Source: an uncultured Ruminococcus sp. (GTDB lineage: Bacteria; Bacillota; Clostridia; Oscillospirales; CAG-272). From it: a DNA stretch of 10,425 nucleotides. Made by a program: the position numbers and the translations under genes. Positions within the stretch are counted from its first letter, which is position 1. Every line of letters begins with the position of its first letter. This document shows positions 1-6,300 of this stretch, piece by piece. The notes under the pieces were generated by a model. The model made no database searches and was not told the DNA's origin. It saw only the letters and a list, made by a program, of their open reading frames with translations. Location of the stretch: the NCBI GenBank assembly GCA_900551005.1, contig URUL01000071.1, forward strand, positions 1 to 10,425, read 5' to 3'.

Positions 1-350
1 AGCAGAAGATATTGAGGCATCCGGGCTTCAGCCACGCGCACGATTTCATGAAAGAGCGTACCTCTTGTGTCGTCAAAGCCCCGTCGCTTTCCACTGACGG
101 AGAATGGCTGGCAAGGAAATCCGCCGCATATGAGATCGATCTCGGGGAGTTCATCGGTGTCGATTCGGGTTGCGTCACTATTGAAATATTCACCTCCTGT
201 TCTGTATAAGGCTCTGTAGGCTTTTTGACAGAAGGGATCGATCTCACACCAACCCACAGGCAAAAAAAGATCGCCGGCATGGGCAAGTCCCGTTCGGAAC
301 CCGCCTATACCGGCGAACATATCAAAGTATTTGATTTTTTCCTCACTCAA
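1..350 (-). CDS. DNA (cytosine-5-)-methyltransferase, N-terminal part (cut by window edge)
   Basis: This enzyme would transfer a methyl group from S-adenosylmethionine to C5 of cytosine in a specific DNA target. The 116 visible residues carry motif I FAGIGGF (residues 12-18, cofactor binding), an acidic ExD stretch after the next strand (E36, D38), and motif IV GGFPCQPFS with the catalytic Cys80, followed by SGKRRGFDDTRG. That arrangement is diagnostic of the Dcm/HhaI class. The C-terminal target-recognition domain lies outside the window, so specificity cannot be told. I chose the TTG at 348-350 as start: it overlaps the TGA of the upstream DUF4314 gene, has GGGGGA about 9 bases upstream, and lies 10 codons before motif I. 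Position at the end of an operon with an ArdA-like gene suggests protection of an incoming mobile element from host restriction. No cognate endonuclease is visible. Confidence 0.93.
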   Translation of the reverse strand, partial: MSEEKIKYFDMFAGIGGFRTGLAHAGDLFLPVGWCEIDPFCQKAYRALYRTGGEYFNSDATRIDTDELPEIDLICGGFPCQPFSVSGKRRGFDDTRGTLFHEIVRVAEARMPQYLL

Positions 351-1105
351 TAGCCCATTCCCCCGTTCTGATTCATGTCCTCTCCGGTCGCATAGGAAAG
401 GACTTCTTCCACTTCGGGCGGGAGGTCATCGAAATCCACGTGATGATCTCTTTCGATGTACGGAGTATACCAGTACTGATACGGCACAATCTCACGCAAT
501 AATTCTGCCTGGTTGGGCGGAAGATCGCTGCCGTCATGCTCGATCATACCGATCGGAGTGAGAATGCTGGACCCGTAATGTTCTCCGGAAGACGACACAT
601 CAAGGTCAACAAGAGCGGGATAGAGTTTACCATTTGCGCCTTTTATGACTGCAGGGACGGTCACAAACTCCATATCGCTGTTGACATAATCGCTATCAAA
701 GACCTCACAGAAGGTTTCATGCATAGCTTTGAGAAGAGATTTCATATACCAAGTGTCATTCGAATCCTGAAATACTTTGAGTTTATCAAGGCTGACTTGC
801 GGGAATATGTCTTTATTCAGCTTTCTTATGAACTCATGGTTTTTCTTCTCATATCTTTCGGCGTTGACTTCATCGGGACTCAAAATCCGAAAACTGTCTT
901 CTCCGTAAATGAGGGAGAGCGATCTGCCATTGTCCCACTTCATCATGATAGAGCCGATATCATCAACAGCAACAACGGTTCCTCGACTGCCGTCGGGGAT
1001 AGGTTGCGGATCGCTGCACATGTGATTCAGTTCGATACGCACACCGGGCTTATAGGTTTCTCTCAACCTTTTGGAAAGCGCGTGTAGTCTGTCATATTCG
1101 TTCAT
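347..1105 (-). CDS. DUF4314 domain protein of a mobile element
   Basis: A 252-aa protein of unknown function. Residues about 7-73 match the DUF4314 pattern: a lysine/arginine-rich helix, then a small beta-rich module with RIEL, a GSRGTVVAVDDIG turn, and MKWDNGRSLSLIYGEDSF. Such modules recur in accessory proteins of Firmicutes conjugative elements. The remaining 180 residues are acidic and mostly helical, with no motif I can name and no membrane segment or signal peptide. The C-terminus is Asn/Gly-rich. The start has a good ribosome binding site (AAGGAGATGAAAA before ATG). The gene follows the 175-aa gene by 12 bp, and its stop overlaps the methyltransferase start, so translational coupling is likely. 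The domain call rests on recognition of the pattern; the function is unknown. Confidence 0.8.
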   Translation of the reverse strand: MNEYDRLHALSKRLRETYKPGVRIELNHMCSDPQPIPDGSRGTVVAVDDIGSIMMKWDNGRSLSLIYGEDSFRILSPDEVNAERYEKKNHEFIRKLNKDIFPQVSLDKLKVFQDSNDTWYMKSLLKAMHETFCEVFDSDYVNSDMEFVTVPAVIKGANGKLYPALVDLDVSSSGEHYGSSILTPIGMIEHDGSDLPPNQAELLREIVPYQYWYTPYIERDHHVDFDDLPPEVEEVLSYATGEDMNQNGGMGY

Positions 1106-1117
1106 TTTTCATCTCCT

Positions 1118-1645
1118 TTACTGCAGTTGATACGACGGGTTCCAACCGAACACGGCTCCAACAAGTGATCCAAGCGGTTCGGTGACAGCATCGAGATCGT
1201 CCTCGGTTGCCGTGCCGTCATAGAGTTTTTCTTTGAGATCATAAATCTCATCTTCGGTAGCATCGGGAAGGTATCGGCGGTAGCGATAGTAGTTTGTTCC
1301 GTCATGATGAATCTGCCGACTTGCAAACTCACCGTTCTCGTCCACATACCACTCTGCATATTCATAATCGGTTTCCATGCAGTCCTTAATGTTACCGCTT
1401 TTGATCTCCCCGAAACCCCTATGCCTGCCATCCCACAATCCGAGGTTTGCAAGGACGAGTATTGGGCTTCCGACATACATATCCAATTGGCTTTGCGCGT
1501 CGCTGAAATACTCAAAGTTGTACTGATACATCATGTCCCGAAGGCCTTCTTCACCGAGGGCAGGGTATTCTTCATGAAGATCATCATACCAGTCATCGAG
1601 ATCAAGATCGATGTTCGACCAGATGATGTGTTTTTGCTCGGGCAT
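1118..1645 (-). CDS. Acidic hypothetical protein of a mobile element
   Basis: A 175-aa cytosolic protein rich in Asp, Glu and Tyr. The N-terminal quarter (DLDLDDWYDDLHEEYPALGE) is highly acidic. The centre carries a distinctive stretch, ILVLANLGLWDGRHRGFGEI, followed by NIKDCM, a YAEWYVDENGEF strand pair and an IHHDGTNYYRYR motif. The C-terminus is helical and ends GAVFGWNPSYQ. I associate this pattern with small proteins carried by clostridial and streptococcal conjugative elements, but know no assigned function. Its ATG overlaps the TAA of the ArdA-like gene (TAATG), with GGGAGG just upstream inside that gene, so the two are translationally coupled. Acidity and position beside ArdA make a second anti-restriction or DNA-mimic role possible, which is inference only. 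Confidence 0.75.
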   Translation of the reverse strand: MPEQKHIIWSNIDLDLDDWYDDLHEEYPALGEEGLRDMMYQYNFEYFSDAQSQLDMYVGSPILVLANLGLWDGRHRGFGEIKSGNIKDCMETDYEYAEWYVDENGEFASRQIHHDGTNYYRYRRYLPDATEDEIYDLKEKLYDGTATEDDLDAVTEPLGSLVGAVFGWNPSYQLQ

Positions 1646-3306
1646 TACATCATACCTCCCATGCCGTTATCCATACGGTTGTAAAAGTCATCTTCATTCT
1701 CGACATAGTACTCATCGGAGGAATTCCAGAAGTGAACATTGAGAATACCGTCATCGATCTCGATATCCTGCTGCTCAAAGCCCTCACCAAGTCCGTCTGA
1801 ATTTTGTCCGAGAATCCAGTCTTTGAACACTTCTTCTTCGTCTCCGGTCAGAGGTTCCTTGAGCTTTGCTGTTACGACTCCGAAGAGTGTTCCGTCAATG
1901 TTATCGAATCCCCATTTTGCCGACATGATTTTAGCTCTTGCCGATTCACTTTGGTCGAAATACTCGATCATGTCGCAACTATCAAGCTCGGTATACTTGA
2001 TGAAACTATTTACAATTTCAGATTCGTAGCGATCACCAAAGCTGCCATTGAGGTCTTCTGCATCAGCTTCCCAATCCATGTCGCCGTATTCGTTATACGT
2101 GCCAACCGAATACTTCAAAGGAAAGAAAAAACGCTCGGTGATCAAATTGGGATCATCGGGCGTTGGCTTTGGTGGAGCGATATTTTCGCAAAACTTCTTT
2201 TCTGCTTTTGCCGCCTCAAGCATTCGATCGAGGCTTACACCGTCTTCAAGTGCAATAAATCCTCCGGTGTCAAGGAAGCTGCAATCGTGATCGTTTATAA
2301 CATCTTCTCCGAACGAAGCAAAATCGATATAGTTTTCGAGGGCTTCATCATATTCATATCCGAAAACATTTTCAATCCAATACCTACCGACATCCTCATT
2401 ATCTTCAGCGTCCGGTATATAGATAAAGTCACTCAGTTGATTTGCAATGACAGCAATTGACCCACTGTCATCCACATCAGCCATTTGCATTGCAGCTGAC
2501 AGCTTTTCGAAGTCCGACTCGTCATGTAGTCTTCGAACGGCTTCACAGACATTATTCAAGCAATAGACTCCTTCATTTGCAAGAATTGATTTGCTGTTCT
2601 CATTCCAATCCTCGGCAGGGAAATTTGACGATTCCAGGGTGCATTCACATTCTTCCCACGTCTTCGCTGGGAGTTTTGTCAGTGCGTGATTGATATCCTG
2701 AATTGTACATGGTAAATACAAATACTCTGTTTCACCTTTACAAGTGACGGCAACGGTGGCAAGCGAGCCTTTATAATCGTATTCGGGGAAATGCTTGCCG
2801 TTGTATACTATGTCCATAGGAATATCTTCATTAATAAACATCACACCGTATGCAGTTGGGATGCCTTTGCCTGACTCTATGAGGTCTTTGCCGATTTTGG
2901 CAAAGTCTGTTGATGCCATTTCATCAAAACTCATTGCCTGTTTTCTGTTGATGACATGTGTCTTGCCGATCTCGGTAAGACTGCTGAAGTCGGAGATTAG
3001 GGTATACCTCGATAGATTGAAAGTCTGATTGATGAGGTCCTGTCCGGTACTCGGTTTTAGTTGGGAAGCGATCGCATCGAACTGTCGTTTTTCTCTCTTG
3101 TCGAAGCTTTCCATACGCTTGGCGAGAAAGTTGATCTCTTCGATGTTCCATTCGTGTCCTTCCATGTATTTGAGCGACTCGGGTTCAGTGACCTCAGATA
3201 CAGTTACGACTGAATTCTTTTCGATAATGTCGGGAATTGATTGACCGGGATAAGGCAGTGTGAGGTTTCGCACAGTACCATTAGTTTTGATTTTTAAGTT
3301 GATCAT
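1645..3306 (-). CDS. ArdA-like antirestriction protein, long multidomain form
   Basis: A 553-aa, strongly acidic protein. Residues about 265-352 fit the ArdA pattern: a helix, then LSDFIYIPDAEDNEDVGRYW, then a YDEALENYIDFASFGED segment and a GGFI turn. ArdA proteins mimic B-form DNA and block type I restriction enzymes when mobile DNA enters a host. Unlike plasmid ArdA (about 165 aa), this version has extra modules. Residues 150-215 carry a YGVMFINEDIPMDIVYNGKHFPEY segment ending in YLYLPC. Residues about 390-545 include GQNSDGLGEGFEQQDI followed by a short beta stretch, which recurs in other mobile-element proteins. The C-terminus is Met/Gly-rich. The ATG has AAAGGA 6-8 bases upstream. It is the first large gene of the leftward operon. 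Activity against restriction enzymes is inferred from family; the long form may do something additional. Confidence 0.8.
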   Translation of the reverse strand: MINLKIKTNGTVRNLTLPYPGQSIPDIIEKNSVVTVSEVTEPESLKYMEGHEWNIEEINFLAKRMESFDKREKRQFDAIASQLKPSTGQDLINQTFNLSRYTLISDFSSLTEIGKTHVINRKQAMSFDEMASTDFAKIGKDLIESGKGIPTAYGVMFINEDIPMDIVYNGKHFPEYDYKGSLATVAVTCKGETEYLYLPCTIQDINHALTKLPAKTWEECECTLESSNFPAEDWNENSKSILANEGVYCLNNVCEAVRRLHDESDFEKLSAAMQMADVDDSGSIAVIANQLSDFIYIPDAEDNEDVGRYWIENVFGYEYDEALENYIDFASFGEDVINDHDCSFLDTGGFIALEDGVSLDRMLEAAKAEKKFCENIAPPKPTPDDPNLITERFFFPLKYSVGTYNEYGDMDWEADAEDLNGSFGDRYESEIVNSFIKYTELDSCDMIEYFDQSESARAKIMSAKWGFDNIDGTLFGVVTAKLKEPLTGDEEEVFKDWILGQNSDGLGEGFEQQDIEIDDGILNVHFWNSSDEYYVENEDDFYNRMDNGMGGMM

Positions 3307-3327
3307 GTTGTTCCTTTCTGCGTTTTA

Positions 3328-3480
3328 TTATTTTTTCATGTTTGGGGTAAAGGGGGACCCCGTGCGTACTTTGTCCTGATAGCAACAGCACCACTGCAGT
3401 TTGCATTTTCCTTTGGAATAATACAGGCAGTAATGGCAGTCGCAATCTTCTTTTTTATATATGTAGGCGATCCGAAACAC
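3328..3480 (-). CDS. Small cysteine-rich protein (possible gene or remnant)
   Basis: An open frame of 50 codons if started at GTG 3478-3480. It encodes a Lys- and Cys-rich peptide with the pattern DCDCHYC, an eight-residue gap, KCKLQWCCC, then a basic tail ending NMKK and two stops in tandem. Eight cysteine/histidine-type ligands in 20 residues suggest a small metal-binding (zinc-ribbon-like) fold. Comparable short Cys-rich proteins occur beside antirestriction genes in clostridial conjugative elements. The stop lies 21 bp before the ArdA-like start, in the same direction. The start is doubtful: no ribosome binding site stands before the GTG, and the frame stays open further upstream through the terminator hairpin. 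It could therefore be the 3' remnant of a longer gene cut at the element's edge. Confidence 0.5.
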   Translation of the reverse strand: MFRIAYIYKKEDCDCHYCLYYSKGKCKLQWCCCYQDKVRTGSPFTPNMKK

Positions 3481-3525
3481 CTTCTTTCTCAGACATAGAA
3501 ATTTAACAAAGTTTTTTGAGAAAAA

Positions 3526-3573
3526 ACGAAAAAAGGGCGGCTTTCGGAGAGAAAAACTCTCTGAAAACCGCCC
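3526..3573 (-). terminator. Rho-independent terminator, leftward
   Basis: Bases 3535-3551 and 3557-3573 form a 17-bp stem (GGGCGG/CCGCCC at its base) with one mismatch, one wobble pair and a five-base loop. Read on the minus strand, the stem is followed directly by TTTTTTCGTTTTTTC. It stands second behind tRNA-Cys and would also insulate the accessory operon from read-through. Confidence 0.8.
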
Positions 3574-3660
3574 TAAAATAGCGTTCCACCAGTCCGATTC
3601 CGTGCAGTAGGTCGAAATCGGCTAAAAATATCTTTTTGTTTTGAGACTTTTTGAGGCATG

Positions 3661-3697
3661 AAAAAAGCCCGAAATTCCTTGTAGAATCGGGCTTTTT
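3661..3697 (-). terminator. Rho-independent terminator after tRNA-Cys
   Basis: GCCCGA at 3667-3672 pairs with TCGGGC at 3687-3692. Read on the minus strand, the stem is followed by TTTTTT. It begins about 30 bp past the tRNA 3' end, as expected for the end of a single-tRNA transcript. T-runs on both sides would let it work in both directions. Confidence 0.85.
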
Positions 3698-3727
3698 GCC
3701 TCAAATATCTTTTAAGAGGCTTATACA

Positions 3728-3802
<75 letters not shown>

Positions 3803-3818
3803 GTAAAATTGCTAATAT

Positions 3819-3847
3819 AGTATAGCAGAAATGCGGGGGTTTGTCAA
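3819..3847 (-). promoter_or_regulatory. Sigma-70/SigA-type promoter of tRNA-Cys
   Basis: On the minus strand, TTGACA (3842-3847) and TATACT (3819-3824) are separated by exactly 17 bp and lie 17 bp before the tRNA 5' end. A GC-rich spacer lies between them. The region just upstream (3851-3895) is nearly pure A/T and could act as an UP element. Confidence 0.88.
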
Positions 3848-3858
3848 GAGATTTTTAG

Positions 3859-3891
3859 AGTTTTATAAAAATTTTAAAGTTTTATAAAAAT
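3859..3891. repeat. AT-rich direct repeat, two copies of AGTTTTATAAAAAT
   Basis: The 14-base unit occurs at 3859-3872 and 3878-3891, a period of 19 bp. It lies immediately upstream of the tRNA-Cys -35 box, where A/T tracts can bind the RNA polymerase alpha subunit. A chance AT-rich duplication is the alternative. Confidence 0.6.
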
Positions 3892-4154
3892 ATTTTGATC
3901 GAGGTCCGCATGAAGATTCAATGTATTTTCATAAGTTATTCTATAAAGGGTGAAGTGTGTAAGACACTGACCTACTATCAAAAAACCGCTTGTCTCGTTT
4001 GAGGAAAAATAAAGCGAAAAGCGAAAAGGAAAACTTATGGAATAACACATGACAGACAAAAGAACGGACATCAGCTACCCCCCTTGAAGGGCGAGCAATA
4101 CTATCACGCCTTTGCTCTTCCTATCTTTCATTGCTTCAATCATTTAGTTTTATG

Positions 4155-4200
4155 CACAGATCCAAAAGAGCTATGATAAGGAAGGCATCTGTGATTTTTT
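4155..4200 (+). terminator. Terminator-like hairpin upstream of the CBS gene
   Basis: CACAGAT (4155-4161) and ATCTGTG (4187-4193) are perfect inverted repeats 25 bases apart, followed by ATTTTTT. The stem is only 7 bp and the loop long, so termination is plausible but weak. No rightward gene precedes it in the 350 bp after the tRNA. It might end a small RNA or an upstream leader. The rest of 3892-4154 shows nothing I can name. Confidence 0.35.
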
Positions 4201-4206
4201 ACGATT

Positions 4207-4280
4207 GACTTAAACTTTTATGTAATCTTAATTTCAAACACGATCTCTTTTACCCGTTTTAATTTCTTCTGTGGTATGAT
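4207..4280 (+). promoter_or_regulatory. Control region of the CBS-domain gene
   Basis: An extended -10 (TGG-TATGAT, 4272-4280) lies just upstream of the AGGAGGG ribosome binding site; the -35 region is poor. About 45 bp further up are ATCTTAA (4225-4231) and ACTTTTA (4214-4220), 11 bp apart, with GACTTAA at 4207-4213. The ATCTTAA box is shared with the ktrB upstream region and could bind an OmpR-family regulator. If this promoter is right, transcription starts near 4287, after the first two in-frame ATGs of the gene. Confidence 0.45.
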
Positions 4281-4716
4281 TATGGACACAAGGAGGGATT
4301 ACTATGATATCGTTAAAATCATGATTCCGAAGATCTCCACTGTGTTTCTCCATGAGAACGATACGGTCCGTCAGGGGCTGGAGCGTTTTCGGGCACATGG
4401 ATATACTGCCGTTCCTGTCCTGAATAAAGAGGAGCAGTATGTGGGAAGCGTGACGGAGGGAGATTTCCTCCGTCACATTATGGCTGTCGGAAATACGGAT
4501 TTAAAATTTCAGGAGCATTACCGAATCAGCAGCATCATGCGCAAAGAATGTTATCCTGCTCTATCCATAGATGCGGATGAGAATCAAGTTATTGCTGTTG
4601 CCTTGAACCATAACTATGTTCCCATTGTTGATGGAAGGGGTGCACTCTGCGGTATCATTACCCGTCAGTCGCTGATATCTTATTTGCAAGAGCGGGACAG
4701 CCATGAAATTTGTTAG
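4276..4716 (+). CDS. Stand-alone two-CBS-domain protein, possible c-di-AMP/nucleotide sensor
   Basis: A soluble protein made only of a CBS pair: CBS 1 from about residue 18 to 72 (HENDTVRQGLERF, YTAVPVLNKEEQYVGSVTEGDFL) and CBS 2 from about 86 to 140 (ALSIDADENQVIAVALNHNYVPIVDGRGALCGIITRQSLISYL). Such pairs bind adenine nucleotides. Family members of this size (DarB/YkuL, CbpB) bind cyclic di-AMP, which controls potassium uptake. Its place before ktrB-ktrA fits such a role, but ligand and partner are inferred. The start is uncertain. The open frame begins at ATG 4276 (146 aa), with further in-frame ATGs at 4282 and 4321, none with a ribosome binding site. The only good site (AGGAGGG, 4291-4297) serves the ATG at 4304, which is out of frame and hits a stop after six codons. 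One extra A in ATGATATC would join that ATG to this frame. From 4321 the product would be 131 aa and keep both CBS domains. Confidence 0.85.
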   Translation: MIMDTRRDYYDIVKIMIPKISTVFLHENDTVRQGLERFRAHGYTAVPVLNKEEQYVGSVTEGDFLRHIMAVGNTDLKFQEHYRISSIMRKECYPALSIDADENQVIAVALNHNYVPIVDGRGALCGIITRQSLISYLQERDSHEIC

Positions 4717-4730
4717 TTAATATATGAAAA

Positions 4731-4763
4731 GCAACTGCGACGAATTCCGCCGTTGCCTTTTTC
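4731..4763 (+). terminator. Rho-independent terminator after the CBS gene
   Basis: GCAACTGCG (4731-4739) pairs with CGCCGTTGC (4748-4756), with one mismatch and an eight-base loop, followed by CTTTTTCATTTTTTT. It separates the CBS gene from the ktrB operon, so the two are independent transcripts. Confidence 0.8.
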
Positions 4764-4841
4764 ATTTTTTTCGCTTGCTCGGAAAGACGTGTGCTCCTAT
4801 CGATTGATATTGTTCTATCGTTCTATTGGAGTTTTTGAAGC

Positions 4842-4908
4842 ATCTTAATGCAATCTTAATATCCATTGCGCCATCTTAACACACATTTAACTGAAATAAA
4901 GATAAAAT
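4842..4908 (+). promoter_or_regulatory. ktrB operon promoter with response-regulator-type direct repeats
   Basis: ATCTTAA occurs at 4842, 4853 and 4873, with a variant ATTTAAC at 4885. Start-to-start distances are 11, 20 and 12 bp, close to one or two helical turns. Seven-base direct repeats with 11-bp period are the typical target of OmpR/PhoB-family dimers. A -10-like TAAAAT follows at 4903-4908, 11 bp after the last repeat, and no -35 box matches consensus. This is the layout of an activator-dependent promoter in which the repeats replace the -35. The likely binder is the KdpE-type regulator encoded at the end of the same operon. Confidence 0.6.
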
Positions 4909-4952
4909 AAAGAAGATACAGCTGGAAGTTGTATGCGCTAAGGGGTGTTTTC

Positions 4953-6287
4953 ATGAGAATAGGACATGACAATAAACATATTTCGTCTTTCCGGATCATC
5001 ATATTGAGTTTCGTTTCCGTCATCATGCTCGGGACTCTGCTTTTGATGTTGCCGATCTCGACCAAAGAATCGGGACATGCTTCTTTTACCGATGCCTTGT
5101 TTACCTCAACATCTGCTGTGTGTGTAACGGGGCTGGTGCTTCATGACACGGCGACCTACTGGTCATACTTCGGGCAGTTTGTGATCATGCTTCTGATTCA
5201 GGTAGGCGGTATGGGGGTTGTGACGACTGCCGCCGCGGTCGCCATTTTCTCGGGACGAAAAATCGGTCTGATGCAACGCAGTACGATGCAGGAAGCCATT
5301 TCCGCGCCGCATGTCGGCGGGATTGTCCGGATGACCGGTTTTATTCTGAAAGTAACCATCATTACGGAACTGATCGGAACGGCACTGCTTGCCATGGTAT
5401 TCTGCCCGGAATATGGACCTTTGAAAGGTGCGTGGTACGCTTTGTTTCATTCGGTTTCGGCTTTTTGTAATGCAGGCTTTGACCTGATGGACATCAAGGA
5501 GCCGTTTTCCTCGTTGACTTCCTATTCGGGAGTGTGGATCGTAAACGCCGTTGTTATGCTCCTGATCGTGTTTGGAGGCATTGGCTTCTTCACATGGGAT
5601 GACATCAGAAATAACAAATGGCATTTCAAACAGTACAGGATGCAGAGCAAGGTGATCATCACCGTGACGGGCATTCTGATCGTCCTGCCTGCGATTTATT
5701 TTTTCTTTTTTGAGCTTTCAGGCTATCCGCTATCGGAACGAATCCTTGCTTCTCTGTTTCAGTCCGTCACACCGAGGACGGCAGGCTTCAATACAGCAAA
5801 CCTGTCGGCTTTCAGTGAGACAGGACAGGTATTCATCATTGTGTTGATGCTGATCGGCGGTTCTCCGGGTTCTACGGCGGGTGGTATGAAAACCACAACG
5901 ATTGCCGTGCTGTTTTCCTCCGCTATATCGGTTTTCAGAAAAAAGGAAGATACGCACTTCTTCGGCAGAAGAATAGACACAGAAACCGTTCGCAGTGCCG
6001 CAACCATTGCACTGATGTACATAACCTTGTTCCTTGCAAGCGGGATCATCATCAGCAGGGTAGAAGATGTGCCGGTTCTTTCAGCCTTGTTTGAAAGTGC
6101 TTCGGCAATCGGTACGGTCGGACTCTCACTGGGTATCACACCGGGGGTGAGCTTGACTTCGCAACTCATTCTGATCTTGCTGATGTTTTTTGGCAGAGTA
6201 GGCGGACTGACCCTGATCTTTGCGGCATTCTCAAAATCAAATTCAGGATATTCCAAATATCCGCTGGAAAAGCTTACAGTGGGTTAA
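4953..6287 (+). CDS. ktrB: KtrB/TrkH-family potassium transporter, membrane subunit
   Basis: Potassium-conducting subunit of a Ktr/Trk system. The 444-aa membrane protein has four repeats of the helix-pore-helix unit. The selectivity-filter glycines are visible at Gly60 (VCVTGL), Gly175 (FCNAGF), Gly278 (PRTAGF) and Gly390 (IGTVGL). The segment LMLIGGSPGSTAGGMKTTT between repeats 3 and 4 matches the gating loop of KtrB, which moves with the cytoplasmic ring. Length fits Ktr-type subunits (about 445 aa). I chose ATG 4953 because AAGGGG lies 7 bases upstream; a TTG at 4929 would add eight residues without better support. The ktrA ribosome binding site begins at its stop codon, so the pair is co-expressed. 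TrkH is the alternative family name; size and a single-RCK partner favour Ktr. Confidence 0.93.
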   Translation: MRIGHDNKHISSFRIIILSFVSVIMLGTLLLMLPISTKESGHASFTDALFTSTSAVCVTGLVLHDTATYWSYFGQFVIMLLIQVGGMGVVTTAAAVAIFSGRKIGLMQRSTMQEAISAPHVGGIVRMTGFILKVTIITELIGTALLAMVFCPEYGPLKGAWYALFHSVSAFCNAGFDLMDIKEPFSSLTSYSGVWIVNAVVMLLIVFGGIGFFTWDDIRNNKWHFKQYRMQSKVIITVTGILIVLPAIYFFFFELSGYPLSERILASLFQSVTPRTAGFNTANLSAFSETGQVFIIVLMLIGGSPGSTAGGMKTTTIAVLFSSAISVFRKKEDTHFFGRRIDTETVRSAATIALMYITLFLASGIIISRVEDVPVLSALFESASAIGTVGLSLGITPGVSLTSQLILILLMFFGRVGGLTLIFAAFSKSNSGYSKYPLEKLTVG

Positions 6288-6300
6288 AGGAGGAAAAACG

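Larger units (their letters stand above)
3481..3727. other. Hairpin-rich gene-free stretch between accessory operon and tRNA-Cys
   Basis: No start-codon-bearing gene is supported here. It holds two leftward terminators (given separately) and, between them, an imperfect inverted repeat at 3594-3621 (CCGATTCCG pairing with CGAAATCGG across a 10-base loop). Bases 3592-3602 (GTCCGATTCCG) match the T-arm of the neighbouring tRNA-Cys in inverted orientation. On the minus strand a frame without any start codon stays open from about 3700 to its stop at 3503-3505 across all three hairpins. If the left operon is an integrated element, its junction with the chromosome probably lies here. Confidence 0.6.

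Noticed and set aside
536..1087. A 183-codon plus-strand frame opposite the DUF4314 gene
   Set aside because: It is fully antisense to a gene with recognisable domain sequence and good ribosome binding site, and its own translation shows no family features.
1804..2460. A 218-codon plus-strand frame opposite the ArdA-like gene
   Set aside because: Antisense shadow of the ArdA-like coding sequence; hydrophobic, irregular composition and no ribosome binding site.
3874..4071. A 65-codon minus-strand frame upstream of tRNA-Cys
   Set aside because: Low-complexity AT-rich translation rich in Phe and Ser, no ribosome binding site, and it overlaps the AT-rich repeats before the tRNA promoter.
4842..4891. 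A CRISPR-like or iteron array from the ATCTTAA repeats
   Set aside because: Units are only seven bases, four in number, and placed directly before a promoter; an operator explains them better.
4909..4952. A c-di-AMP (ydaO-type) riboswitch before ktrB
   Set aside because: ktrAB in some Bacilli has one, but here only about 45 bases lie between the -10-like element and the start codon, far too short for that RNA.
5163..6256. Long minus-strand frames within ktrB
   Set aside because: They mirror the coding strand of a clear transporter gene and encode His/Arg-rich sequence without domain character.
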